Source: Craterilacuibacter sinensis
GTDB lineage: Bacteria > Pseudomonadota > Gammaproteobacteria > Burkholderiales > Chromobacteriaceae
DNA: 64,000 nt
NCBI RefSeq assembly: GCF_009831765.1
Contig: NZ_WSSB01000003.1
Span: 1 to 64,000 of the forward strand
Direction of reading: 5' to 3'
Part shown: piece after piece, positions 45,015-54,857 of the stretch
Layout of the letters: each line of letters starts with the position of its first letter
Numbering within the stretch: the first letter of the stretch is position 1
Notes under the pieces: model-generated
Told to the model about the DNA's origin: nothing
What the model saw: the letters and a program-made list of their open reading frames with translations, nothing else
The model's database searches: none
Position numbers and translations under genes: made by a program

Positions 45015-47141
45015 TCAGCCTTTGTGGTGCTTGACCCGGCGCATCACTTCTTTTTGCTTGCCGGCGTTGAACGGGCGCGCATTGGGGCTGCCCAGATAGC
45101 CGCAGACGCGGCGCGTGACCGAGAGCGAAGCGCTGTCGGTGTTGGCGCAGGCCGGGCAGCAAAAGCCGGTTTCGGTTGCCAGCGCCTCGCCCATAAAGCC
45201 GCAGGCACCACAGGAATCCACCGGTGTGTTGGTGCCGAAGTAGGGCACGCGCGCCAGCGCATAGTCCCAGATGCTTTCCAGCGCCTTGAGGTTGTGTTGC
45301 ATATTCGGCAGCTCGACATAGCTGATATGGCCACCGCTGGCATGGCTGGCATAGCCGGCCTCGAAGTCCAGTTTCTCGAACGGATTAGCTTTGCGGTACA
45401 CGTCCAGATGGAAGGAATTGGTGTAATAGCCCTTGTCGGTGATGCCGGCGATGTCGCCAAAACGTGCCTGGTCCAGTTTGCAGAAGCGGTGGCACAGCGA
45501 CTCGCTCGGGGTGGAGTAAAGCGAGAAGGCATAGCCGGTTTCGCGGCTCCACACTTTGGTGGCGGCGCTCATGCGCGCGACGGTGTCGTGCAGGAACTGC
45601 CGACAGGCTTTGCTCTCCAGCGGGTGCTGGCCGAACAGCAGGCTGCCGACTTCGTGCAGGCCGATATAGCCCAGCGAGATCGAGGCGCGACCATGCTCGA
45701 ACAAGGCCGTGATGTCGTCGTCGGGCTTGAGGCGCACGCCGAACGCGCCTTCGGTATACAGGATGGGCGCGACGCTGGCCTTGACGCCCTTGAGGCGGTC
45801 TATGCGCGTCATCAGCGCGCGCCGGCATAGTGTCAGGCGCTCGTCGAGCAGGGCGTTGAACAATGCCGTATCCCCCTTGGCCAGCAAGGCAATGCGCGGC
45901 AGGTTGAGGCTGACCACCCCCAGGTTGTTGCGCCCGTCCAGCACTTCCTCGCCGTCTTCATTTCTCCATGCCGACAAAAAGCTGCGGCAGCCCATGGGCG
46001 ACACTGGCGCGCTGGAACCGGTGATCTGGCGGTTGAGCGCGGCCGAAATAATGTCCGGATACATGCGCTTGGACGCGCACTCCAGCGCCAGCTGCTTGAT
46101 GTCGTAGTTCGGGTCCTGCGGCGCGAGGTTGATGCCGGCATCGATAAAGAACACCAGTTTGGGGAACACCGGTGTAATGCCGTCCTTGCCCAGACCCTTG
46201 ATGCGGATGCGTAAAATGGCTTGCTGGATGATGCGTTCTTCCCAGCTGACACCCATACCGAAGGAGAAGGTAACGAAGGGCTGCTGGCCATTGGAGCTGA
46301 ACAGGGTGTTGATTTCGTATTCGCACGCCTGCATGCCGTCGTAGGCTTCTTTTTCGGTGCGTTCGCGCGCATAGCTCTCCGGGTCCGGAATGCGGTATTG
46401 CGCAGCCAGTTCCAGGTTCTTGCGGTAGGTCTTGGCGACATACGGTGCCAGCGTCTGGTCGATATTGGGGATGGTGGTGCCGCCATACTGGTGGCTGGCG
46501 ACCTGGGCGATGATCTGGGCGGTGACGGCACAAGCCACGCCTATGGATTTAGGGCTCTCGATCTTGGCATTGCCCAGACGGAAACCGTTGGCCAGCATGC
46601 CCTTGAGGTCGACCAGGCAGCAGTTGGTAAACGGCAGGAACGGCGCGTAATCCAGGTCGTGATAGTGCAGGTCGCCTTCGCGGTGCGCCTCCTGGATGTC
46701 CTTGGGCAAAAAGGCGCTGGCAAACTGCTTGGAGACGATGCCTGCCATCAGGTCGCGCATCACCGGGAACACATTGGCGTCCTTGTTGGCGTTTTCGGTG
46801 GTGACTTCCAGATCGGTCTTGTGTACCAGCCCCATCAGCTTGGCGTGCAGCTCCGAACCCTGCGCGCGGATAGTGTCGCGGTCATGGCGGTACTGGATAT
46901 ACACCCGCGCCACATCCGGTGCGGTCTGCATCAGCACATCTTCGACGCGCTGCTGGATGGCGGGAATGTCCAGCTCGCCCTCGTGTGCGCGGCATTGATC
47001 TTCTACCTGCCGTGCCGTGTCTTGTGCCAGCGCTTCGGCGTGCACATGGTGGACGGCTTGCGCTGCGCGCAGGCAGGCATTGGCGATTTTTGCGCTGTCA
47101 TAGGCCACGATAGCGCCATCGCGCTTGATCACTTGCAACAT
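45015..47141 (-). CDS. nrdD: Anaerobic ribonucleoside-triphosphate reductase
   Basis: The protein has 708 residues, the usual length. An N-terminal ATP cone (VIKRDGAIVAYDSAKIANAC) regulates activity. The barrel holds LKGMLANGFRLGNAKIESPKS-type active-site sequence, and the C-terminal end has a zinc site (CGACGF and CCPAC) and the glycyl radical loop RRVCGYLG. It makes dNTPs without oxygen, so the organism can grow anaerobically or by denitrification-like metabolism. An NrdR-box-like dyad lies upstream. Confidence 0.96.
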   Translation of the reverse strand: MLQVIKRDGAIVAYDSAKIANACLRAAQAVHHVHAEALAQDTARQVEDQCRAHEGELDIPAIQQRVEDVLMQTAPDVARVYIQYRHDRDTIRAQGSELHAKLMGLVHKTDLEVTTENANKDANVFPVMRDLMAGIVSKQFASAFLPKDIQEAHREGDLHYHDLDYAPFLPFTNCCLVDLKGMLANGFRLGNAKIESPKSIGVACAVTAQIIAQVASHQYGGTTIPNIDQTLAPYVAKTYRKNLELAAQYRIPDPESYARERTEKEAYDGMQACEYEINTLFSSNGQQPFVTFSFGMGVSWEERIIQQAILRIRIKGLGKDGITPVFPKLVFFIDAGINLAPQDPNYDIKQLALECASKRMYPDIISAALNRQITGSSAPVSPMGCRSFLSAWRNEDGEEVLDGRNNLGVVSLNLPRIALLAKGDTALFNALLDERLTLCRRALMTRIDRLKGVKASVAPILYTEGAFGVRLKPDDDITALFEHGRASISLGYIGLHEVGSLLFGQHPLESKACRQFLHDTVARMSAATKVWSRETGYAFSLYSTPSESLCHRFCKLDQARFGDIAGITDKGYYTNSFHLDVYRKANPFEKLDFEAGYASHASGGHISYVELPNMQHNLKALESIWDYALARVPYFGTNTPVDSCGACGFMGEALATETGFCCPACANTDSASLSVTRRVCGYLGSPNARPFNAGKQKEVMRRVKHHKG

Positions 47142-47287
47142 TCGGGTGTGCTTTCATTGTGTCAGCCAGCAGCAGGCCAAGGGCGGCACTGGCGAAAATA
47201 GGGTGTGCGGGCGCGCGGTGTTGGTGCCGGGCCGGTATGGAATCGGGGCGTAATTTACGTCAATCCTTGGGGCCAGACAAGCCGTAT

Positions 47288-47318
47288 TTCACTACCAATA
47301 GTGTGTTATGTCTATTGG
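47288..47318. promoter_or_regulatory. NrdR-box-like dyads upstream of nrdD
   Basis: CACTA-ccaa-TAGTG (47290-47303) fits the core CWA...TWG of the NrdR box, with flanking bases partly matching. An overlapping wider dyad, CCAATAG (47295-47301) and CTATTGG (47312-47318), is also present. It lies about 150 bp upstream of the nrdD start, a plausible regulatory position. The interval 47319-47693 otherwise has no supported gene. Confidence 0.45.
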
Positions 47319-47403
47319 GTAGCTAGATGTGGTGGTAATCCCCTGTCTGGATTGGGGTTTGTCGGTCAGCGGCGTATGGCCGGCATGGTTGCCGGTCGAA
47401 TGT

Positions 47404-47640
47404 TAGGCGGGCAAGGGGGCGGGCAGACGATCCGCTGCATCCTGTATGGCGTCGGCCAGCAATTCACCGGCCAGAGAGCCGGCGTCGGCTCCCCGTACGC
47501 GCATTCAGTTCGTGCGTGAGTGCAATCGGGATCAGGGCCTTGAGATGCTTATGGCCGGGCAGTGAAGATCGCAACAAGCGCTGTCTGGGAGCGGTGCCTG
47601 TTGCCAGATGCGTTCCCATCGCGCATCTCTTGCTGATGCC
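47404..47640 (-). pseudogene. Possible decayed coding remnant downstream of ypfJ
   Basis: On the minus strand, a coding-like stretch MGTHLATGTAPRQRLLRSS and HLKALIPIALTHELNART continues, after a change of frame, as AGSLAGELLADAIQDAADRL and a stop at about 47404. Together they read like the C-terminal part of a small protein with one frameshift. I recognise no family; it may be chance. Confidence 0.25.
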
Positions 47641-47693
47641 GTGCCGGAGGTGGCCGCCGGGCAGAGGCCGGGCCGCCATCCATATGCGCCTTA

Positions 47694-48554
47694 CTACAGG
47701 CTGGCGGCGGCAAAGGTGTCGCACTGCTGCATCTGGCCTGTGTCGAAACCGCGGCGGAACCAGCGTACGCGCTGCTCGCTCGTGCCATGGGTAAAGCTGT
47801 CCGGCACCACCGCCTGTCCTGCCGAGCGTTGCAGGTTATCGTCGCCTATCCTGGAGGCCGCGTTCAGGCCTTCTTCCAGATCGCCCGCTTCCAGCAGCGA
47901 GCGCGCCCGGTCGGCGTGGTGGGCCCAGACCCCGGCCAGACAGTCGGCCTGCAACTCCTGCCGCACCGATAGTGCATTGCCTTCGGCCTCGCCCATTTTG
48001 CTACGCAGCTGGCGCACCTTGTCCGAAATGCCCAGCTGGTTTTGTACATGGTGGCCGATTTCGTGCGCGATCACATAAGCCTGGGCGAAGTCCCCCGGCG
48101 CCCCCAGTTGCGTGTGCAAGGTGCGGTAGAAGTCCAGATCGATATATACCTTGCTGTCCAGCGGGCAGTAGAACGGCCCCATCGCCGCCGAGCCCTGGCC
48201 GCAGGCTGTGGGCGTGCGGCCGGAGAACAGCACCAGCGTCGGCGCCTGATAGGTCTTGCCCTGCTGGCGGAACAGTTCGCCCCAGACATCTTCGGTGTCG
48301 GCCAGTACCACCGAGACAAAGCGGCCCATCTCGTCATCGGGAGCCACCTTGCTCGCCGGCACGTGCTGTACCTGCTGCGGGCCATTGCCGACCATGCCGA
48401 GTATCTGCATCGGGTTGATATCGAACAGCCACCACGCCAAGAGTGCGATGGCGATGGTGCCAAGGCCGATCTTGCCGCCGCCAAGGCGGGGAGCTGCGCC
48501 CATGCCGCGGCGGTCTTCGATATTGTCGCTTTCACGCTTGTCTTTCCAGCGCAT
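47694..48554 (-). CDS. ypfJ: Neutral zinc metallopeptidase (YpfJ family)
   Basis: This 286-residue protein has a short cytoplasmic N terminus (MRWKDKRESDNIEDRRG), one membrane helix (LGTIAIALLAWWLF) and a periplasmic zinc-protease domain with AYVIAHEIGHHVQNQLG (HEXXH) and LQADCLAGVWAHH. FCPLDSKVYIDLDFY-type sequence is present. The family is widespread, but substrates are not known. It follows tag in the same direction. Confidence 0.93.
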   Translation of the reverse strand: MRWKDKRESDNIEDRRGMGAAPRLGGGKIGLGTIAIALLAWWLFDINPMQILGMVGNGPQQVQHVPASKVAPDDEMGRFVSVVLADTEDVWGELFRQQGKTYQAPTLVLFSGRTPTACGQGSAAMGPFYCPLDSKVYIDLDFYRTLHTQLGAPGDFAQAYVIAHEIGHHVQNQLGISDKVRQLRSKMGEAEGNALSVRQELQADCLAGVWAHHADRARSLLEAGDLEEGLNAASRIGDDNLQRSAGQAVVPDSFTHGTSEQRVRWFRRGFDTGQMQQCDTFAAASL

Positions 48555-48592
48555 GCTGTTCTCCCTGCCTGCTATGCCTGCATCAGTGTGGC

Positions 48593-49165
48593 TTATGAGC
48601 GCATTTTTTGCTGGGCGGCAGGGCAGGATCGCAGATGATCATTGACGACGCCGGTCGCCTGCAGGAAGGCGTAGATGATGGTGCTGCCGACAAAATTCAT
48701 TCCCGCCTGCTTTAGCTCGCGGCTGATGGCATCCGACAGCGGGGTACTGGCCGGCACTTCGGCCATGCTCTCAGGGCGGTTGACCAGCGGTTTTCCATCC
48801 ACATGTGCCCACAGCCAGGCAGCAAAACTGCCATGCGCCTGCTGCATGGCGACAAACACGCGCGCATTGCGCCGTGCGCTGGCGATTTTCAGCCGGTTGC
48901 GCACGATGGCCGCATCTTGCTGCAGTGCAGTCAGTTCGGCATCGCTCATCGCGGCCACCCGTACCGGATCGAAACCGTGAAAGGCGCGGCGGTAGCCTTC
49001 GCGTTTTCTGAGAATGGTGATCCACGACAGGCCGGCCTGTGCGCCTTCCAGTAGCAGCATCTCGAACAGATGATGGTCATCATGGCTGGGCACGCCCCAT
49101 TCGGTGTCGTGGTAGGTGATATATAAGGGATCGTCCCCGCACCATGGGCAGCGCTGTGTGTTCAT
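48593..49165 (-). CDS. tag: DNA-3-methyladenine glycosylase I
   Basis: The protein has 190 residues. RCPWCGDDPLYITYHDTEWG, LFEMLLLEGAQAGLSWITIL and VNDHLRSC, including the zinc-binding Cys and His residues, match Tag. It removes 3-methyladenine from DNA. It lies upstream of ypfJ with a 38-bp gap, and divergent from putA. Confidence 0.96.
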   Translation of the reverse strand: MNTQRCPWCGDDPLYITYHDTEWGVPSHDDHHLFEMLLLEGAQAGLSWITILRKREGYRRAFHGFDPVRVAAMSDAELTALQQDAAIVRNRLKIASARRNARVFVAMQQAHGSFAAWLWAHVDGKPLVNRPESMAEVPASTPLSDAISRELKQAGMNFVGSTIIYAFLQATGVVNDHLRSCPAAQQKMRS

Positions 49166-49338
49166 TTGTTTTTTTTCCGGTTAGATGCTTCGCATATTGT
49201 AGTGCCGTCGGCTGTTGTCCATGGGCGACAGTGGCGTATTTAAATTAGCCAAAACATGACAAAAGCGAGCAAAATATTACCAATTGGATACAATCTTCAA
49301 TATCGACTCGGATCGCTTTGCCTACTTAAGGACGCACC

Positions 49339-52300
49339 ATGCAATTTTTGCCGTTTGCCCATAGCCAGACCCCGCTACGCGATGCCATCACTTCCGCCTA
49401 CCGCCGCGACGAGCGTGAGTGTGTGCAAAGCCTGTTGCCGCAGGCGGCCATGTCCGCCGAAATGGTCGAATCGGTACAGGGCCTGGCCAGCCAGCTGGTG
49501 GGCGAGGTGAGGCGCGAACGCAGCAAAGCCAGCGGGGTGGATGCGCTGATGCACGAATTCACGCTGGACTCCGAAGAGGGCGTGGCGCTGATGTGCCTGG
49601 CCGAGGCGCTGTTGCGCATTCCGGACAAAGCCACCGCCGATCGCCTGATCCGCGACAAGATCGCCAAGGGCGACTGGAAGCGCCATCTGGGCAATAGCGC
49701 CTCCTTATTTGTGAACGCCGCAGCGTGGGGGCTGGTGGTGACCGGCAAACTGGTGGGCTCGCATAGCGAGCAGGGGCTGGGTTCGGCGCTGACGCGCATG
49801 ATCGCCAAGGGCGGCGAGCCGCTGATCCGCAAGGGTGTGGACATGGCAATGCGCATGCTGGGCAAGCAGTTCGTCACCGGCGAGACCATAGGCGAGGCAC
49901 TGGAAAACGGCAAGGCACGCGAGGCGCGCGGCTACCGCTTCTCTTACGACATGCTGGGCGAGGCGGCGCTGACCGAGGCCGATGCCCAGCGCTATCTGGC
50001 CGACTATGTGACGGCCATCCACGCCATCGGCCAGGCTTCAGCCGGGCGCGGCGTCTATCAGGGGCCAGGGATTTCGGTCAAGCTGTCCGCCATCCACCCG
50101 CGCTACAGCCGCATGCAGCACGCGCGCATGATGGCGGAACTGTTGCCGCGCCTGAAGGGGCTGTTTTTGCTGGCCAAGCAGTACGATATCGGCCTCAATA
50201 TCGATGCCGAAGAAGCCGACCGGCTGGAAATCTCGCTCGACCTGATCGAGGCGCTGGCGGCGGACCCTGATCTGGCCGGCTTTGCCGGCATCGGCATCGT
50301 GGTACAGGCCTACCAGAAGCGCTGCCCGTATGTGATCGACTATCTGGTCGATCTGGCGCGCCGCACGAATCACCGCTTTATGGTGCGCTTGGTCAAGGGC
50401 GCGTACTGGGACGCCGAAATCAAGCGCGCCCAGGTCGACGGCCTGTCCGGCTTCCCGGTGTATACGCGCAAGGTCTACACCGATGTGTCCTATCTTGCCT
50501 GCGCGAAAAAGCTGCTGGCAGCGCAGGACGCGATCTATCCGCAGTTTGCCTCACACAACGCCTACACCCTGTCGGCCGTCTACCATCTGGCCGCCGGCAA
50601 GGACTACGAATTCCAGTGCCTGCACGGCATGGGCGAGACGCTGTACGACCAGGTGGTCGGCAAGGACCACCTGGACAAGCCGTGCCGCATCTACGCGCCG
50701 GTCGGCTCGCACGAGACGCTGCTTGCTTATCTGGTGCGCCGCTTGCTGGAGAACGGAGCCAACTCGTCGTTTGTGAACCGCATCGTCGACGAGAATGTTT
50801 CGATCTCCGAACTGGTGGCCGACCCGGTCGTGCAGGCCGCCGAGCTTGGCGGTGCGCCGCACGGCAAGATCGCGCTGCCGGCGGCGCTGTTTGCGCCAGC
50901 GCGCACCAATTCTCGCGGGCAGGATCTGGCCAATGAACAGGTGTTAGCCAGCCTGCAGATCGCACTCTCTAACGCCGAAGCGCAAAGCTGGCAGGCATGT
51001 CCGATGCTGGCCGACGGCGATGTGCGCGACGGCACGGCGCTGGCGGTGGTCAACCCGGCCGAGCGCAGCGACGTGGTCGGCAGCGTGATCGAAGCGAGCG
51101 TGGCTGACGTCGGCCGTGCGCTGGCGTTTTCCGCTGCCGCCGCGCCCGAGTGGGCGGCAACGGCGCCGGCGGCACGTGCGGCATGCTTGATGCGCATGGC
51201 GGACTTGATGGAAGAAAACATGCCGGCCCTGATGGCGCTGGCGGTGCGCGAGGCGGGCAAGACGCTGGCTAACGCCATTGCCGAAGTGCGCGAGGCGGTG
51301 GACTTCTGCCGTTATTACGCCAGCGAAGTAGCGGCGAATTTCGACAACGCGGCCAACCCGGCGCTGGGGCCGGTGGTGTGCATCAGCCCGTGGAACTTCC
51401 CGCTGGCGATCTTTACCGGTGAAGTGGTGGCGGCGCTGGCCGCCGGCAATACCGTGCTGGCCAAGCCGGCCGAGCAGACACCGTTGATTGCCGCGTTTGC
51501 CGTGCGCCTGCTGCACGAGGCCGGCGTGCCGCGCGATGTGCTGCAATTGCTGCCCGGCCGCGGCGAGGTGGTCGGTGCCGCGCTGACGGCAGACGCGCGG
51601 GTACAGGGCGTGATCTTTACCGGTTCGACCGAGGTGGCGCAGCTGATCAACCGCACGCTGGCCAAGCGGCAGGACGAAGTGGCGCTGATTGCCGAAACCG
51701 GCGGCCAGAACGCGATGATCGTCGACAGCTCGGCCTTGCCCGAGCAAGTGGTGAGCGATGTGTTGAACTCGGCCTTTGATTCGGCCGGTCAGCGCTGCTC
51801 GGCGCTGCGTGTGCTTTATCTGCAGCGCGATATCGCCGACAAGGTGATCACCATGCTCAAGGGGGCGATGAACGAGCTCTCTATCGGCAACCCGGCGCGC
51901 TTCAATACCGATATCGGTCCGGTGATCGACGAAGAGGCGCGTGCCGGCTTGCTTGCGCATATCGAGCATATGCGCGCCGTAGCGCGCGACGTGCACCAGC
52001 TGGCATTGCCGGACGCGTGCGCGAACGGCAGCTTTGTCGCGCCGGTGCTGTTGGAAATTTCCGATTTGTCCGAGCTTAAGCGCGAGGTATTCGGCCCGGT
52101 GCTGCATGTGCTGCGTTACGACGCATCGGAGCTGGATCGCGTGATAGCCGAGATTAACGCCACCGGCTACGGCCTGACCCACGGCGTGCATACCCGCATC
52201 GACGAAACCATGGCGCGTATCGCGCAAGGGGTGAAGGCCGGTAACGTCTATATCAACCGCAATATCGTCGGCGCCGTGGTCGGCGTGCAGCCATTTGGTG

Positions 52301-52950
52301 GCGAGGGCAAGTCCGGCACCGGGCCCAAGGCCGGCGGCCCGCTTTATTTGTACCGCTTGACCCGTGGCGCGTGGAACCCTGAACTTGGGCAGCTTGCTCC
52401 TGTCGCCTTGCCGGCGCTGGATGCGCTGCAAGCGGCCTTGCCGGCACTGGCGCCGACCGAGGCGCAGACGGCTTTACGTGCGCGCTTGAATTGGGCTCGC
52501 GCGAATAGTCCGCTGGGCCTGAACTGTGTCCTGCCCGGACCGACCGGCGAGCACAATACCCTGCGTTTTGCGCCGCGCGGGGTCGTGGCTTGTCTGAGTG
52601 AAGATAGGGAGAGTTTGCTGGGCATGCTGGTGGCGGCATTTGCCACCGGTAACCGGGTGCTGGTGTTGCGTCATGCCGAGAATGCCGTACTGGCCGAGGC
52701 ATTGGCACCGTGGCTTGGGCTGGCGGATGCGCCGCAACAAGCAGAAGTTGATGCAGTGTTGCATGATGGCAACAGCGCAGGGGCAAGTGCCTTGCGCCTC
52801 GAGCTGGCGGCACGCGATGGCGCGATTATCCCGCTGATCGAAGCCAAAGCGGGTGTTTGCAACCTTTACCGTCTGCTGGTCGAGCGGGCCTTGTCGGTCA
52901 ACACCACGGCAGCGGGGGGCAATGCCAGCCTGATGAGCTTGACCGAGTAA
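49339..52950 (+). CDS. putA: Bifunctional proline dehydrogenase/P5C dehydrogenase
   Basis: The 1203-residue PutA has an alpha-helical arm (1-85), a FAD-binding proline dehydrogenase barrel (about 90-480, with GISVKLSAIHPRYSR, MVRLVKGAYWDAEIK and ASHNAYTLSA) and an aldehyde dehydrogenase domain (about 540-1010). Glu786 (LIAETGGQN) and nucleophile Cys820 (SAGQRCSALRV) are in place. A C-terminal ALDH-like tail of about 150 residues follows. It lacks the ribbon-helix-helix repressor domain, so it converts proline to glutamate but should not regulate itself. Confidence 0.97.
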   Translation: MQFLPFAHSQTPLRDAITSAYRRDERECVQSLLPQAAMSAEMVESVQGLASQLVGEVRRERSKASGVDALMHEFTLDSEEGVALMCLAEALLRIPDKATADRLIRDKIAKGDWKRHLGNSASLFVNAAAWGLVVTGKLVGSHSEQGLGSALTRMIAKGGEPLIRKGVDMAMRMLGKQFVTGETIGEALENGKAREARGYRFSYDMLGEAALTEADAQRYLADYVTAIHAIGQASAGRGVYQGPGISVKLSAIHPRYSRMQHARMMAELLPRLKGLFLLAKQYDIGLNIDAEEADRLEISLDLIEALAADPDLAGFAGIGIVVQAYQKRCPYVIDYLVDLARRTNHRFMVRLVKGAYWDAEIKRAQVDGLSGFPVYTRKVYTDVSYLACAKKLLAAQDAIYPQFASHNAYTLSAVYHLAAGKDYEFQCLHGMGETLYDQVVGKDHLDKPCRIYAPVGSHETLLAYLVRRLLENGANSSFVNRIVDENVSISELVADPVVQAAELGGAPHGKIALPAALFAPARTNSRGQDLANEQVLASLQIALSNAEAQSWQACPMLADGDVRDGTALAVVNPAERSDVVGSVIEASVADVGRALAFSAAAAPEWAATAPAARAACLMRMADLMEENMPALMALAVREAGKTLANAIAEVREAVDFCRYYASEVAANFDNAANPALGPVVCISPWNFPLAIFTGEVVAALAAGNTVLAKPAEQTPLIAAFAVRLLHEAGVPRDVLQLLPGRGEVVGAALTADARVQGVIFTGSTEVAQLINRTLAKRQDEVALIAETGGQNAMIVDSSALPEQVVSDVLNSAFDSAGQRCSALRVLYLQRDIADKVITMLKGAMNELSIGNPARFNTDIGPVIDEEARAGLLAHIEHMRAVARDVHQLALPDACANGSFVAPVLLEISDLSELKREVFGPVLHVLRYDASELDRVIAEINATGYGLTHGVHTRIDETMARIAQGVKAGNVYINRNIVGAVVGVQPFGGEGKSGTGPKAGGPLYLYRLTRGAWNPELGQLAPVALPALDALQAALPALAPTEAQTALRARLNWARANSPLGLNCVLPGPTGEHNTLRFAPRGVVACLSEDRESLLGMLVAAFATGNRVLVLRHAENAVLAEALAPWLGLADAPQQAEVDAVLHDGNSAGASALRLELAARDGAIIPLIEAKAGVCNLYRLLVERALSVNTTAAGGNASLMSLTE

Positions 52951-52967
52951 ACAGCATCTTGTTTTTT

Positions 52968-52996
52968 GCCGCCGGTCAGCGCAATATGCCGGCGGC
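52968..52996. repeat. Hairpin after putA
   Basis: GCCGCCGG and CCGGCGGC pair across 13 nt, with a T run on the 5' side only. It is not a typical terminator for putA, but may slow transcription or protect the mRNA end. Confidence 0.45.
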
Positions 52997-53064
52997 GTTA
53001 TCGGCGCTGCAGCCATATAAAAGTCTGCATAACAGACATTTGCATCTAGACAAAGAGGAACACC

Positions 53065-54294
53065 ATGCATTTCACCCGACGTTCGACCCTGACCCTGGCC
53101 GTTGCGGCCGCGCTGGCCCTGACCGCTTGCGGTAAAAAAGACGAAGCGGCCGCGCCGGCTGCCGATGCCTCGGCCGCAACTGCTGCAGCGGGCGCGACTG
53201 TGGTCCAGATCGGCTTTGCCGCGCCATTGACCGGCCCGCAGGCGCATTATGGCGAAGAGTACAAAAATGGTGTGACGCTGGCGATTGAAGACGCAAATGC
53301 TGAAAAGCCGGTTATCGGCGGGCAGCCGGTGACGTTTGAACTGGTGGCGGAAGATGATCAGGCCGACCCTAAAACAGCCACCCAGGTTGCGCAGAAGTTT
53401 GTCGATAGCAAAGTGAGCGGCATGGTTGGCCACTTCAACTCCGGCACCTCGATTCCTGCTTCCAAGATTTATGCCGATGCTGGCATTCCTATGGTCGCGA
53501 TGGCGACTGCGCCGGCGTTTACCCAGCAAGGCTACAAGACCACCTTCCGTTCGATGACGTCCGATACCCAGCAAGGCTCGGTCATGGGCAAGTTTGTCGT
53601 TGAAAAGCTGGGCGCCAAGAATATCGTGATCATTGATGATCGCACCGCCTATGGTCAGGGCCTGGCCGACGAGTTTGAAAAAGCGGTACAGGCTGCCGGC
53701 GGCAAAGTGGTCAAGCGCGAGTTTACCAATGACAAGGCCACCGATTTTGCCGCGATTCTGACCAGCATCAAGGGCCAGAACCCGGATGTGGTGTTCTTTG
53801 GTGGTGCCGATGCGCAGTCCGCGCCTATGGCCAAGCAGATGAAGCGCCTGAGTATCAAGGCACCGCTGGTATCCGGCGAAATGACCAAGACGCCGAACTT
53901 CGTCAAGCTGGCCGGCAAGGAGGCTGAAGGCACCATCGCTTCGCTGGCCGGTTTGCCATTGGCCGATATGCCTAAGGGCAAGGATTACGAAACCCGCTAC
54001 AAGGCACGTTTCCAGAGCGATGTGGCGACCTACTCTCCATATGGCTATGACGCGGCGCGCGCCATGATTGCCGCCATGAAGAAAGCCGATTCCACCGAGC
54101 CTGCCAAGTATCTGCCGGAGCTGGCGAAAAATGCCTACACCGATGGCGTGACCACCAGCAACTGGGCGTACGATGACAAGGGCGATCTGAAAGATGGCGG
54201 TATTACCGTTTATCAGGTGAAAAACGGCGACTGGGTCGTACTGGAAACCGTAGGCGGTGGTGTTAAGGCTGGTAACGCATCCGCAGCCCAGTAA
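53065..54294 (+). CDS. Branched-chain amino acid ABC transporter binding lipoprotein
   Basis: The 409-residue precursor has a lipoprotein signal (MHFTRRSTLTLAVAAALAL, Cys22 in LTAC) and a type I periplasmic-binding fold of the LivJ/LivK group: VVQIGFAAPLTGPQAHYGEE, AEDDQADPKTATQVAQKFVD and GHFNSGTSIPASKIYADAGI. No permease or ATPase genes adjoin it, so it is an orphan receptor that shares a transporter elsewhere. It may feed the same amino acid metabolism as putA. A terminator follows. Confidence 0.9.
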   Translation: MHFTRRSTLTLAVAAALALTACGKKDEAAAPAADASAATAAAGATVVQIGFAAPLTGPQAHYGEEYKNGVTLAIEDANAEKPVIGGQPVTFELVAEDDQADPKTATQVAQKFVDSKVSGMVGHFNSGTSIPASKIYADAGIPMVAMATAPAFTQQGYKTTFRSMTSDTQQGSVMGKFVVEKLGAKNIVIIDDRTAYGQGLADEFEKAVQAAGGKVVKREFTNDKATDFAAILTSIKGQNPDVVFFGGADAQSAPMAKQMKRLSIKAPLVSGEMTKTPNFVKLAGKEAEGTIASLAGLPLADMPKGKDYETRYKARFQSDVATYSPYGYDAARAMIAAMKKADSTEPAKYLPELAKNAYTDGVTTSNWAYDDKGDLKDGGITVYQVKNGDWVVLETVGGGVKAGNASAAQ

Positions 54295-54312
54295 ACGCTC
54301 CGCACTGCAATC

Positions 54313-54348
54313 ACGCCGTCAGGGTAAAGCCTTGGCGGCGTTTTTTTA
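54313..54348 (+). terminator. Rho-independent terminator after binding-protein gene
   Basis: ACGCCGTCA and TGGCGGCGT pair with one mismatch, followed by TTTTTTATT. Confidence 0.75.
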
Positions 54349-54349
54349 T

Positions 54350-54845
54350 TGTGCGAGGGCTCAATGCGCGAGCAGCAACGGGCAGTCTGCTTTTGCCTGC
54401 AGCATGTTGGCCGCAGACAGTGTGCTGCCGATTGCGACGTGTGTGGCCTCACGGATTCCGGTGGTGCGTCACCTGTGGCGAAGTTCATGCCTGGCAGACG
54501 CACGGATTTTCACAGGTATAGCGGACAAGCTTGTGGATAGGCTGTGGACACATGGCTGCAGGTGTAGTCCTGGTGCTGCGCCGCGTGTGGCTGCTTAAAA
54601 AACGGGCAGTCGCTGCGGGTGTCATGTTTTCCCACTTTATTAGGCCGGTTCGTCATTGCCATATCCGGCGCGTGCTACTGATGGTGTAGCCGTCCAGGGC
54701 CGGGATATCGAGGGCATGGCTGGCGCAGGGGCGTGCGATGTGTCGGCGTGGTAATAGGTACGGTCGTATTTGCCACTGTAAGTGGCTGAATCCTATCGGG
54801 AACTAATCTAAATGGCTACAGACGAACGGGCATGACAAAGTCGTT
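54350..54845. other. Gene-free 500-bp interval with DnaA-box-like pair
   Basis: No gene is supported. At 54532-54540 and 54543-54551, TGTGGATAG and TGTGGACAC are near matches to the DnaA box complement (TGTGGATAA), head to tail and 2 nt apart. The usp promoter must lie toward the right end. Confidence 0.4.
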
Positions 54846-54857
54846 ATGGAGAACGAA

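Noticed and set aside
50944-52431. 495-codon minus-strand open frame
   Set aside because: Antisense to putA; Arg/His/Gln-rich and without motifs.
54532-54551. Chromosomal replication origin
   Set aside because: Only two box-like sites, and no dnaA, dnaN, rpmH or AT-rich unwinding region is nearby.
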